Of a stretch of DNA of 64,000 bases, positions 56,699 through 64,000 are shown one piece after another (within the stretch, counting starts at the first letter, position 1; each line of letters opens with the position of its first letter). Below the pieces are notes generated by a model. The model was not told the origin of the DNA, did not search any database, and worked only from the letters and a program-made list of their open reading frames with translations. Source of the stretch: Sanguibacter keddieii (GTDB lineage: Bacteria; Actinomycetota; Actinomycetes; Actinomycetales; Actinomycetaceae); assembly GCF_001064145.1 (NCBI RefSeq), contig NZ_JVOJ01000059.1:1-64000 (forward strand), in the 5' to 3' direction. The translations under genes were made by a program, and so were the position numbers.

Positions 56699-58210
56699 TC
56701 AGTTGCGGCGACCCGGACCCGTGTAGTCATCGAAACGCTCAGGAGCGGTCGGCACGCCCATCTCGCCCATCTCACCGATAAGATCCGTTTCCTTCGGATC
56801 CACCTGCGCGCCACGCGAAATATCCGTCATCGAGCGCCGCGAGACGACCTTGATGCGCTCGCGCGTGCCGCGACCGCCCGGAAGCTCGCCGTAGTCCTCA
56901 CCCAGAGCCTGCTCGTAGGCATCCAGGAGCTCCCAGCCCTCCCAGGTCGTGAACTCAACGCCACGGGACTCCAGGAGCGCCACCATGGCCTCGTGCCCCA
57001 CCTCGGCCGTGTTCGCGTGCAGGCGCCCCTCCGAGGCGTCCTCCACGAGGTGGGAGATCGTCTGCTGGGCGTCCGACTTCGTCGAGCCAATGAGGCCGAC
57101 GGGGCCGCGCTTGATCCAACCGGTCGCATACACGCCCGGAATCACGGGGGCGGATTCGTCCTTCGTCGTATCGCCCTCAATGACGCGTCCCTCGACGTTC
57201 GGCACGACGCCGGCGCGCTTGTCGAAGGGCAGGCCCGGGATCGGCGAGGAGTAGTAGCCCACCGCGCGATACACGGCCTGCACGGGCCACGTCGTGATGA
57301 CGCCCGTGCCCGACACGCTGCCGTCGCCGTTCAGGGCGGTGCGCTCGGTACGCAGAGCCTTCACGTGGCCGTTCTCGTCCGCGACGACCTCGACCGGGGC
57401 CTGGAACAGATGAATGTGAATGCGACGCGAGGCCGTGTGCTCCTCCGGATCCGCCATCGCGTAGCCCGTCAGCGTCTTGACGACCTGACGCTGCTGGTTC
57501 GACGCGCGCAGCGCCTCCTCCGAGCCCTCGTCGAAGTCGAAGTCCTCTTCCGAGACGATGACATCCACGTCCGGGACCTTGCCCAGCTCGCGCAGCTCCA
57601 GCGGCGTGAACTTCACCTGCGCCGGGCCACGGCGACCGAACACGTGCACGTCGGTGATCGGATTGTCGGCGAGGGCCTCGGCCACGTTGGCCGGCACCTC
57701 AGTCTTCAGCATGTCCTCTGCATGCTTGGCCAGGACGCGAGCCACATCCAGCGCCACGTTACCGACGCCCAGGACCGCCACCTCGCGCGCCTTCAGCGGC
57801 CACGTGCGCGGGTAGTCCGGGTTGCCGTCGTACCAGGACACAAAATCGGCAGCACCGTAGGACTCGGGCAGATCCACGCCCGGAATGTCGAGCGGGTGAT
57901 CGCGGTCCGCGCCCGTCGCAATGACGATCGCGTCATAGTGGTCACGCAGGTCGTCAATCGTCACGTCACGGCCGACCTCGACGTTTCCGAGCAGTCGAAT
58001 ATCGCCGCGCTGGAGGATCTTGTACAGCGCCACGATGATCTGCTTGATGCGCGGGTGATCCGGAGCGACGCCGTAGCGCACGAGACCGTAGGGCGCGGGA
58101 AGACGCTCAAACAGGTCGATATTCACCTCGAGCCCCGACTTGGACAGGATGTCCGACGCGTAAATGCCAGCGGGACCAGCGCCGATGACGGCGACGTTGA
58201 GTGGTGCCAA
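56699..58210 (-). CDS. fprA: ferredoxin-NADP reductase, FprA/adrenodoxin reductase type
   Basis: The 503-aa FAD protein has GAGPAGIYASDIL at the N terminus, the PYGLVRYGVAPDHP motif of adrenodoxin reductases, and an NADP-binding GVGNVALDVARVLAKH with GRRGPAQ. It shuttles electrons between NADPH and ferredoxin or flavodoxin. The C-terminal ~60 residues extend past the mammalian length, as in actinobacterial FprA. Confidence 0.93.
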   Translation of the reverse strand: MAPLNVAVIGAGPAGIYASDILSKSGLEVNIDLFERLPAPYGLVRYGVAPDHPRIKQIIVALYKILQRGDIRLLGNVEVGRDVTIDDLRDHYDAIVIATGADRDHPLDIPGVDLPESYGAADFVSWYDGNPDYPRTWPLKAREVAVLGVGNVALDVARVLAKHAEDMLKTEVPANVAEALADNPITDVHVFGRRGPAQVKFTPLELRELGKVPDVDVIVSEEDFDFDEGSEEALRASNQQRQVVKTLTGYAMADPEEHTASRRIHIHLFQAPVEVVADENGHVKALRTERTALNGDGSVSGTGVITTWPVQAVYRAVGYYSSPIPGLPFDKRAGVVPNVEGRVIEGDTTKDESAPVIPGVYATGWIKRGPVGLIGSTKSDAQQTISHLVEDASEGRLHANTAEVGHEAMVALLESRGVEFTTWEGWELLDAYEQALGEDYGELPGGRGTRERIKVVSRRSMTDISRGAQVDPKETDLIGEMGEMGVPTAPERFDDYTGPGRRN

Positions 58211-58335
58211 CCGATTTCTCCTTCTTCGTGACCGCGCGCGTGTGCGCGCACCTGAGCACTAAGTCTAGCGCCCCGTTGCCAAGGGCAACCTTAGCTGAGA
58301 CCCCTCACACACCCCAAGGACGCCCCGCGCATGCG

Positions 58336-58386
58336 ACGAGGCCGGGGCCAGCCGCGCAATGACGCGCAGCCGAGCCCCGGCCTCGT
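58336..58386 (-). terminator. terminator of the nuo-ispB transcript (GGCCTCGT family)
   Basis: ACGAGGCCGGGGC / GCCCCGGCCTCGT, a perfect 13-bp stem, 10 bases after the prenyl-synthase stop. Confidence 0.75.
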
Positions 58387-58395
58387 TATCAACAA

Positions 58396-59409
58396 TCAGA
58401 CCAGGCGATCCACCATGAGGTTCGCGAAGGCCTCCAGCGCGGTCTTCGCCTCACCCTTGGGCAGCGGTGCCAGCGCGGCGATCGCGGCGTTCGCCCACGT
58501 GCGCGCGAGCTCGCGCGTCTCATCAAGGACGTCGTGGCTGCGTAGCTGCTCGACGACCGACGCCAGGGCCTCATCCGAGGACAGGTCACCCGTCAGCTCG
58601 CGCAGGATGCGCGCGCCGGCCTCGTCGATCGTGCCAGCCGTCTCCCGGCGACGCAGGAGGAGGACGGGCAGCGTGTCCACGCCCTCGCGCAGATCGGTGC
58701 CAGGCGTCTTGCCCGACTGCTCGCCCGAAGACGCCAGGTCAAGCACGTCGTCAGCAATCTGGAAGGCGACACCCACCTTCTCACCAAAGTCGCTCACGAC
58801 GTCCGCCATCAGCTGGCCGGCTCCCGACAGCAGCGCGCCGAAGGACGCGGCGGTGGACACGAGCGAGCCCGTCTTATCCGCCAAGACCTGCAGGTAGAAG
58901 TCCACGCGATCCGCGCCGCCCGTCGGGCCGAAGGTCTCATTGAGCTGGCCCTCACACAGACGCTCGAACGTGCGCGCGTGGTGCGCGACGATCTCGGGGC
59001 CCAGCGACGCCACCAGCAGCGACGCGCGAGCGAACAGGATGTCGCCCGCCAGAATCGCGCGGTTATTGCCCCACAGGTGCTGAGCCGAGGGCACGCCGCG
59101 ACGCGTGGGCGCCGAATCCATGACGTCGTCGTGGTACAGGGATGCCAGGTGCGTGAGCTCAACCGCCGTCGCAGCAGTGATGACCTGCTCGTCGAGCGCA
59201 CGCTCGGGCTCGCCCAGCTGCGCGCACACGAGGGTGAGCAGCGGACGCATCCGCTTGCCGCCCGCGACCGCAAGATGACGAGTCAGCTCGTCCGTCAGGT
59301 CACGAGACGAGGACACGGCGTCGAGGAGACGACGCTCGACGACCTCGAGCCCCGGGGTAATACGGGACTCGAGGTCGGGAACATGAAGATCGGGTGTTTG
59401 AGCGCTCAC
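58396..59409 (-). CDS. polyprenyl diphosphate synthase (all-trans)
   Basis: The 337-aa protein has both aspartate-rich motifs, DDVMD and DDVLD, plus GGKRMRP and the GDILFARA and KTGSL motifs, as in octa- to decaprenyl synthases. It likely makes the menaquinone side chain used by the nuo complex next to it. The GTG start at 59409 overlaps the nuoN stop as GTGA, so the two are co-translated; the longer frame inside nuoN is rejected. Confidence 0.92.
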   Translation of the reverse strand: MSAQTPDLHVPDLESRITPGLEVVERRLLDAVSSSRDLTDELTRHLAVAGGKRMRPLLTLVCAQLGEPERALDEQVITAATAVELTHLASLYHDDVMDSAPTRRGVPSAQHLWGNNRAILAGDILFARASLLVASLGPEIVAHHARTFERLCEGQLNETFGPTGGADRVDFYLQVLADKTGSLVSTAASFGALLSGAGQLMADVVSDFGEKVGVAFQIADDVLDLASSGEQSGKTPGTDLREGVDTLPVLLLRRRETAGTIDEAGARILRELTGDLSSDEALASVVEQLRSHDVLDETRELARTWANAAIAALAPLPKGEAKTALEAFANLMVDRLV

Positions 59410-60974
59410 GGAATCAGTATGACGATCTTTTCGAGCAGACTCAACACGGGACCGGGGAAGACGCCCAGGGCGAGCGTCCCAATCGCGCACACCGCGATCG
59501 CCAGGGCCGACAGGCCCTCCGACTTCACCACGACAGACTCGTCACCGGGCTCGGTGAAGAACATCAGGCGCACGAGGCGGAAGTAGTAGAAAGCGGTGAT
59601 CGCGGAAGCCACGAGGCCCACGATCGCGAGCCAGCCGATGCCGCCCTTGATCGCGTCGGAGAAAATCACGAACTTCCCAATGAAACCGCCCGTCAGCGGG
59701 ATGCCCGCGAACGACAGCAGGAAGATCAGCATCGCGCCCGCGATCCACGGGTTGGTGCGGCCGATACCCGCCCACTTGCGCAGGCTCGTCGCCTCGCCCA
59801 GGACGTTGCCGTCCGCGTCGCGGCCGCGCACCAGCGTGACCACGCCGAAGGCGCCGACCGTCGCCAGGCCATAACCGAGCGTGTAGAACAACACATGGCC
59901 CGTGCCGCCCTTCTGGATCGCGAGAATCCCCATCAGAATGAAGCCCGCGTGGGCGATCGAGGAGTAGGCCAGCATGCGCTTGACGTTATCCTGCACGAGG
60001 CCGGCGAAGGTACCGACGAGGATCGTCAGGACCGCGATGGCCGCGAAGATGTACAGGAAATCCCACTGCAGGTAGGCGGCGGCGACCGTGTAGAAGCGAA
60101 TCATCGCCGCGAAGGCCGCGATCTTCACGGCCGCTGCCATGAAACCGGTGACCGGGGTCGGGGCACCCGTGTAGACGTCGGGGGTCCATGCGTGGAAGGG
60201 AGCAGCGCCCACCTTGAACAGCAGACCCACCATCACGCAGAACACGCCCACGAGGACCATCCAGTCCATGTTGGTGTTGGTGGAGATGGCCTCGGCCAGC
60301 GCGGAGATACGCAGCGAGTTCGAGAAGCCGAAGAGGAAAGCGGAGCCCATGAGCAGGAAGCCCGAGGAGAAGGCACCAAGCACGAAGTACTTGAGGGCCG
60401 ACTCGTAGGACAGCTGGCGACGACGGCGGGCCGTGGCAGCCATGATGTACAGGGGAAGCGACATGACCTCGAGGGCCACAAACAGCATCACAAAGTTGTC
60501 CGCAGCGGGGAACATCATCATGCCGCCCAGCGAGAACAGGGTCAGCGGGAAGATCTCGGAACGCTGGTAGCCCTTGCGCTCCGACAGCTCCTCGGCGGCC
60601 GAGTCCGGACGGTCCGACGGCTGGCCGGCGAACGCGCCGTCACCGACGGAAGTGCGGTCGGCCATCACGAGGACGGCGAAGAAGGCGATGATGGCGAGGG
60701 CCGACTGAGCGGCAATCGTCAGCGGATCCTCCATGTACTCCCCCAGCGTCACCGGCGTGGCCAGGACGGGGGACCAGCGCAGGGCGAGCATGACGCACGC
60801 GCCGGCGGTCGCCAGGATCGACAGGCCGATCACGAGGGGTCGGCGTGCCTTGGCCGGTGCGAAGGCCTCGACGAGGACGCCGAGAACCGCGCCGCCCAGC
60901 ACGATGAGGATGGGCGCGAGGCTCACCCAGTGAACCTCGGGGGCCTGGAAGTTAGCCATGGGTAGGACGTTCAC
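59406..60974 (-). CDS. nuoN: NADH-quinone oxidoreductase subunit N
   Basis: The 522-aa protein has about 14 transmembrane helices of the antiporter-like type, with FHAWTPDVYTGAPTPVTGF and MLAYSSIAHAGF. It is one of the proton-pumping subunits of complex I. The GTG at 60974 overlaps the nuoM stop (GTGA) and has GGAGCG upstream. Confidence 0.95.
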   Translation of the reverse strand: MNVLPMANFQAPEVHWVSLAPILIVLGGAVLGVLVEAFAPAKARRPLVIGLSILATAGACVMLALRWSPVLATPVTLGEYMEDPLTIAAQSALAIIAFFAVLVMADRTSVGDGAFAGQPSDRPDSAAEELSERKGYQRSEIFPLTLFSLGGMMMFPAADNFVMLFVALEVMSLPLYIMAATARRRRQLSYESALKYFVLGAFSSGFLLMGSAFLFGFSNSLRISALAEAISTNTNMDWMVLVGVFCVMVGLLFKVGAAPFHAWTPDVYTGAPTPVTGFMAAAVKIAAFAAMIRFYTVAAAYLQWDFLYIFAAIAVLTILVGTFAGLVQDNVKRMLAYSSIAHAGFILMGILAIQKGGTGHVLFYTLGYGLATVGAFGVVTLVRGRDADGNVLGEATSLRKWAGIGRTNPWIAGAMLIFLLSFAGIPLTGGFIGKFVIFSDAIKGGIGWLAIVGLVASAITAFYYFRLVRLMFFTEPGDESVVVKSEGLSALAIAVCAIGTLALGVFPGPVLSLLEKIVILIP

Positions 60975-62530
60975 TGTGCGCTCCCTTCAGCGGTGGCGCC
61001 GACCTGCGTCGTGGGCAGGCCGAGGTCTGATGCAACCGGGGTCAGTGCGCTCACGAGAGGCGCCGACCAGATACCAAGGACGAGCATCGCGGCCACGAGG
61101 GGCACCATGACGCCGCGCTCACGGCCGTTCAGGTCCGCCAGGTCCTCCTTGCCCTTGCCGGGGGCGCCGGTGAAGACGCGCTGGTAGGGCATGAGGACGT
61201 AGAGGGCGGCGATGACGACGCCGAGCACCGCAAAGAGCGCCAGCGGACCGCTGACCGTCCACGTACCCATGAGCACGAGGTACTCGGGGACGAAGCCGGA
61301 CAGGCCGGGCAGGGCGATGGACGCGAGGCCGGACACGAGCCACAGACCCGCGAGAACCGGGGTCACGCGCTGCATGCCGACGTACTCACGCATGTCCTGC
61401 GTGCCACCGCGGCGCGACAGCCAGCCGGAGAGCAGGAACATCGCGGCGATCGAGACGCCGTGGGCGACCATGTAGAACATGGCGCCGACGAGAGCAATCT
61501 GCGAGCCGATGAAGATGCCCAGGACCATGAAGCCAAAGTGCGACACGGAGGTGTAGGACACGAGGCGCATGATGTCGTTCTGGCCGTTGGCCGCCAGGCC
61601 GCCCCACAGGATGGAGACGACGGCGAGCACGCACATGACCCACTTCGCGGAGGCGGCCGCGCCGGGGGTCAGCTGCAGGCACAGGGCGATCATGCCGAAG
61701 GTGCCGATCTTGTCCAGGACGCCGACGAGCAGCACCGAGGTGCCGGGGCGTGCGACGGCGGCCGTGTCGGGCAGCCAGGTGTGCACCGGGACCATGGGGG
61801 CCTTGATCGCGAAGGCAACCATGAAGGTCACGAAGATGACCATCTGAATGACGAGCGGGGCGCTCGGCAAGATGTGGGCGAGCGTGTCAATGCGGAAGAA
61901 CGTCGACACGTCCTGCACCGCCTGCGACCCCTTCGCCCACAGGTAGAGGATGCCACCGAGCATCACCAGTCCACCGAACAGCGAGTACAGCAGGAACTTC
62001 ATCGCTGCCTTGTGACGCGCTGCCTCGTCACCGACGCCGTAGCGACCGATCATGAGGTAGAGCGGCACGAGCATCGCTTCGAAGGCGAAGTAGAAGACCG
62101 TCAGGTCGTAGGCCGCGAAGATGACGACCATGAACGACTGGAGAGCCAGGACCAGCGCCGGGTAGGCGCCGCGGTCCTCGGCATCGTCCTCGTCCCAACC
62201 CGCAATAAGCACGAGCGGCACGAGGCCGATCGCCAGGAGGATCATGACCAGGCCCAGGGACGTGACGCCGAGGGACCAGGTGATGCCGATCTGGGGGATC
62301 CACAGATGGGACTCGTACACCTGGTACGAGGCCGGGGCGGACCAGTCGAACACGGAGGCGGCCACGTACACGCCGAGCGCGAGCTCGACGAGGGAGACCA
62401 CCAGGGCGACGACGCGCCCGGCGGCGCGCCTCAGGGGCGGGAGGAAGCCGAGGAGGGCCGCGCCCGCAGCCGGAATGGCCACGAGGACGGACAGCCACGG
62501 GAAGTTAGCAGCAACCATTGCACTTTCCAT
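60971..62530 (-). CDS. nuoM: NADH-quinone oxidoreductase subunit M
   Basis: The 519-aa protein has the Mrp-antiporter-like fold with FAIKAPMVPVHTWLPDTAAVARPGTSVLL and LVSYTSVSHFGFMVLGI. It is the second proton-pumping subunit. The ATG at 62530 follows AAGGGG; an alternative ATG lies 12 bases later. Confidence 0.95.
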   Translation of the reverse strand: MESAMVAANFPWLSVLVAIPAAGAALLGFLPPLRRAAGRVVALVVSLVELALGVYVAASVFDWSAPASYQVYESHLWIPQIGITWSLGVTSLGLVMILLAIGLVPLVLIAGWDEDDAEDRGAYPALVLALQSFMVVIFAAYDLTVFYFAFEAMLVPLYLMIGRYGVGDEAARHKAAMKFLLYSLFGGLVMLGGILYLWAKGSQAVQDVSTFFRIDTLAHILPSAPLVIQMVIFVTFMVAFAIKAPMVPVHTWLPDTAAVARPGTSVLLVGVLDKIGTFGMIALCLQLTPGAAASAKWVMCVLAVVSILWGGLAANGQNDIMRLVSYTSVSHFGFMVLGIFIGSQIALVGAMFYMVAHGVSIAAMFLLSGWLSRRGGTQDMREYVGMQRVTPVLAGLWLVSGLASIALPGLSGFVPEYLVLMGTWTVSGPLALFAVLGVVIAALYVLMPYQRVFTGAPGKGKEDLADLNGRERGVMVPLVAAMLVLGIWSAPLVSALTPVASDLGLPTTQVGATAEGSAQ

Positions 62531-62543
62531 TGTCGTGTACCCC

Positions 62544-64000
62544 TTACAGCCTGAATCCGAGGACGATGGCCAGGGCGAGGATGACGCCACCCAGGATGTA
62601 GGCGGCGTACGTGCGCACGAGGCCGTTCTGGGTGATGCCGACGATGCGTCCGAGCAGCTGCGAGCCGGCACCGAGGCCGTTCAGCGCACCGTCGATGGCG
62701 CTCGCATCGCCGACGGTCGCGACGGTGACGAGGCCCTTAGCGGGCATCATGAACAGGGTCTCGTTGACGGTGTCCTGGTAGAGGTCGCGGCGCGCGGCCT
62801 CGGTCAGGGCGTTGCCTGCGGGGACGGAGGTGGGAACCTCGTCGCGCCCGTACTTCATCCACGCGATAACCGCGCCGAGGATGACGAGGGCGAGGGTGGC
62901 TCCCTGAATGATGTACTCGTTGAGGACGGGATCACCGTGCGTGACGTGACCGATCGAGGGGACCAGCCAGTCGGTGAAGGTGTTACCCACGGAGAGGGCA
63001 CCGCCGAGGAGAACCGCGCCGATGGCGAGGATGATCATCGGGATCGTCATGAGCGGGCCGGACTCGTGCGGGTGCACGGGCGCGCCCTCCGCCTCGGTGG
63101 TCCAGCGGGCCTTGCCGTGGAACGTCATGAAGAAGAGACGCGACATGTAGAACGCGGTCACGCCCGCGCCGATCATCGCGACGGGGCCGTAGACCCAGCC
63201 GGCCCACAGAGCAATGTTGCCGCCGAAGCTGTCGGCACTGAAGGCGGCCTCGATGATCTTGTCCTTCGACCAGTAGCCGGAGAACGGTGGAACGCCGAGG
63301 ATGGCGAGCCAGCCCATCATGAACGTCAGCCACGTGACCTTCATGGCGCCGCGCAGGGCGCCGAAGCGGCGCATGTTCACCTGGTCGCCCATGCCGTGCA
63401 TGACGGAACCGGCACCGAGGAACATGAGGGCCTTGAAGAAGCCGTGGGTAAAGAGGTGGAAGATCGAAAACGCCCAGCCGATGGGGCCCAGGCCCGCGCC
63501 CAGCATCATGTAGCCGATCTGGCTCATGGTGGAGGCGGCGAGGACCTTCTTCATGTCGTCCTTCGCGCAACCGACGATCGCGCCGAAGAGGAGCGTGATC
63601 GCGCCGATGATGGCGACGGCGGTCGCCGCGATGGGGGCAGCCATGAAGACGTCGCCGGAACGAACAATCAGGTAGACGCCGGCGGTGACCATCGTGGCCG
63701 CGTGGATAAGCGCGGAGACGGGGGTCGGGCCCGCCATTGCGTCGCCCAGCCACGCCTGCAGCGGGAACTGAGCGGACTTACCGCAGGCGGCAACCAGCAG
63801 GAAGAATCCGATGACCGTCGCGGACGCCGCGGGGATCGACTCGACCTGGGAAGATACGACGGAGAAGGACACCGAGTGGAAGGAGGCGACCATCGCCATC
63901 ATGGCGATCAGCATGCCCATGTCGCCGACACGGTTCATGACGAACGCCTTCTTGGCGGCCACCGCGTAGGCGGGGACGTGGTTCCAGAAGCCGATCAGCA
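62544..64000 (-). CDS. nuoL: NADH-quinone oxidoreductase subunit L (partial)
   Basis: The open frame continues to the window edge; the start lies beyond 64000. The visible ~485 residues include LIGFWNHVPAYAVAAKKAFVMNRVGDMG, QFPLQAWLGDAMAGPTPVSALIHAATMVTAGVYLIVRS and DDMKKVLAASTMSQIGYM, all NuoL motifs. It is the third antiporter-like subunit and precedes nuoM by 13 bases. Confidence 0.95.
   Translation of the reverse strand, partial: LIGFWNHVPAYAVAAKKAFVMNRVGDMGMLIAMMAMVASFHSVSFSVVSSQVESIPAASATVIGFFLLVAACGKSAQFPLQAWLGDAMAGPTPVSALIHAATMVTAGVYLIVRSGDVFMAAPIAATAVAIIGAITLLFGAIVGCAKDDMKKVLAASTMSQIGYMMLGAGLGPIGWAFSIFHLFTHGFFKALMFLGAGSVMHGMGDQVNMRRFGALRGAMKVTWLTFMMGWLAILGVPPFSGYWSKDKIIEAAFSADSFGGNIALWAGWVYGPVAMIGAGVTAFYMSRLFFMTFHGKARWTTEAEGAPVHPHESGPLMTIPMIILAIGAVLLGGALSVGNTFTDWLVPSIGHVTHGDPVLNEYIIQGATLALVILGAVIAWMKYGRDEVPTSVPAGNALTEAARRDLYQDTVNETLFMMPAKGLVTVATVGDASAIDGALNGLGAGSQLLGRIVGITQNGLVRTYAAYILGGVILALAIVLGFRL

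Noticed and set aside
59394-60965. A 523-aa plus-strand frame
   Set aside because: It is the mirror of nuoN, with charged low-complexity sequence and no motifs.

Overview
The window looks like chromosomal DNA of a high-G+C actinobacterium. The best guess is a host-associated member of the Actinomycetaceae (Actinomyces/Schaalia type). The grounds are G+C-rich coding sequence with long antisense shadow frames, a ~3.13-kb 23S rRNA, an actinobacterial-type rrn leader, a NusG with an acidic N-terminal extension, the trnW-secE-nusG-rplKAJL order, and catabolic operons for two mucin sugars (L-fucose and sialic acid). The genus is an inference; no database search was run.

Layout. 1-5.5 kb: an rRNA operon on the minus strand (16S-23S-5S, no spacer tRNA) with its promoter, boxA-like leader and a 23S processing stem. 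5.8-8.3 kb: a sodium:amino-acid symporter and an unrecognised 275-aa protein. 8.3-18.6 kb (minus): a seven-gene set, DeoR regulator - E2 - E3 - fused E1alpha/beta of a 2-oxoacid-dehydrogenase-type complex - PHP-domain protein - sorbitol-6-P-dehydrogenase-like SDR - zinc-type dehydrogenase. 18.9-27.5 kb (minus): a sugar ABC transporter, L-fucose isomerase, RhaB-type kinase, LacI regulator and fucose mutarotase. No fuculose-1-phosphate aldolase is visible, so the two operons together may form an unusual fucose route. 27.7-30.2 kb: an alkyltransferase-like protein, a membrane-anchored unknown, tRNA-Asn and a MerR/TipAS-like regulator. 30.2-31.1 kb: gene-free and repeat-rich. 31.1-35.2 kb (minus): tRNA-Trp, secE, nusG, rplK, rplA, rplJ, rplL, with an L10 leader/attenuator. 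35.3-38.4 kb (plus): aminotransferase, alpha/beta hydrolase, adenosine deaminase.

38.4-40.6 kb: a compact accessory island. An HTH-fused MNT antitoxin and HEPN toxin pair is embedded in two interleaved repeat families. One is a ~127-bp palindromic element present three times, with constant arm spacing and compensatory changes. The other is a symmetric cluster of GGATAGGTTA boxes, present three times here and once more at 30.35 kb. 40.7-44.2 kb (minus): murB, an oxidoreductase and an MFS transporter. 44.2-54.3 kb: a sialic-acid locus (nanE, nanK, nanA, an oligopeptide-type ABC transporter with a permease-ATPase fusion, a divergent NanR with an operator in the promoter, and a sialidase-like protein without signal peptide). 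54.4-55.0 kb: rpmG and tRNA-Met, -Thr, -Tyr. 55.0-64.0 kb: yajQ, htpX, a ferredoxin-NADP reductase, a polyprenyl diphosphate synthase, nuoN, nuoM and a partial nuoL.

Across the window a near-constant hairpin stem, CCCCGGCCTCGT, recurs between genes as terminator or intercistronic hairpin. The most novel signals are the palindromic element and box clusters around the toxin-antitoxin pair, and the fucose/2-oxoacid-dehydrogenase gene set.
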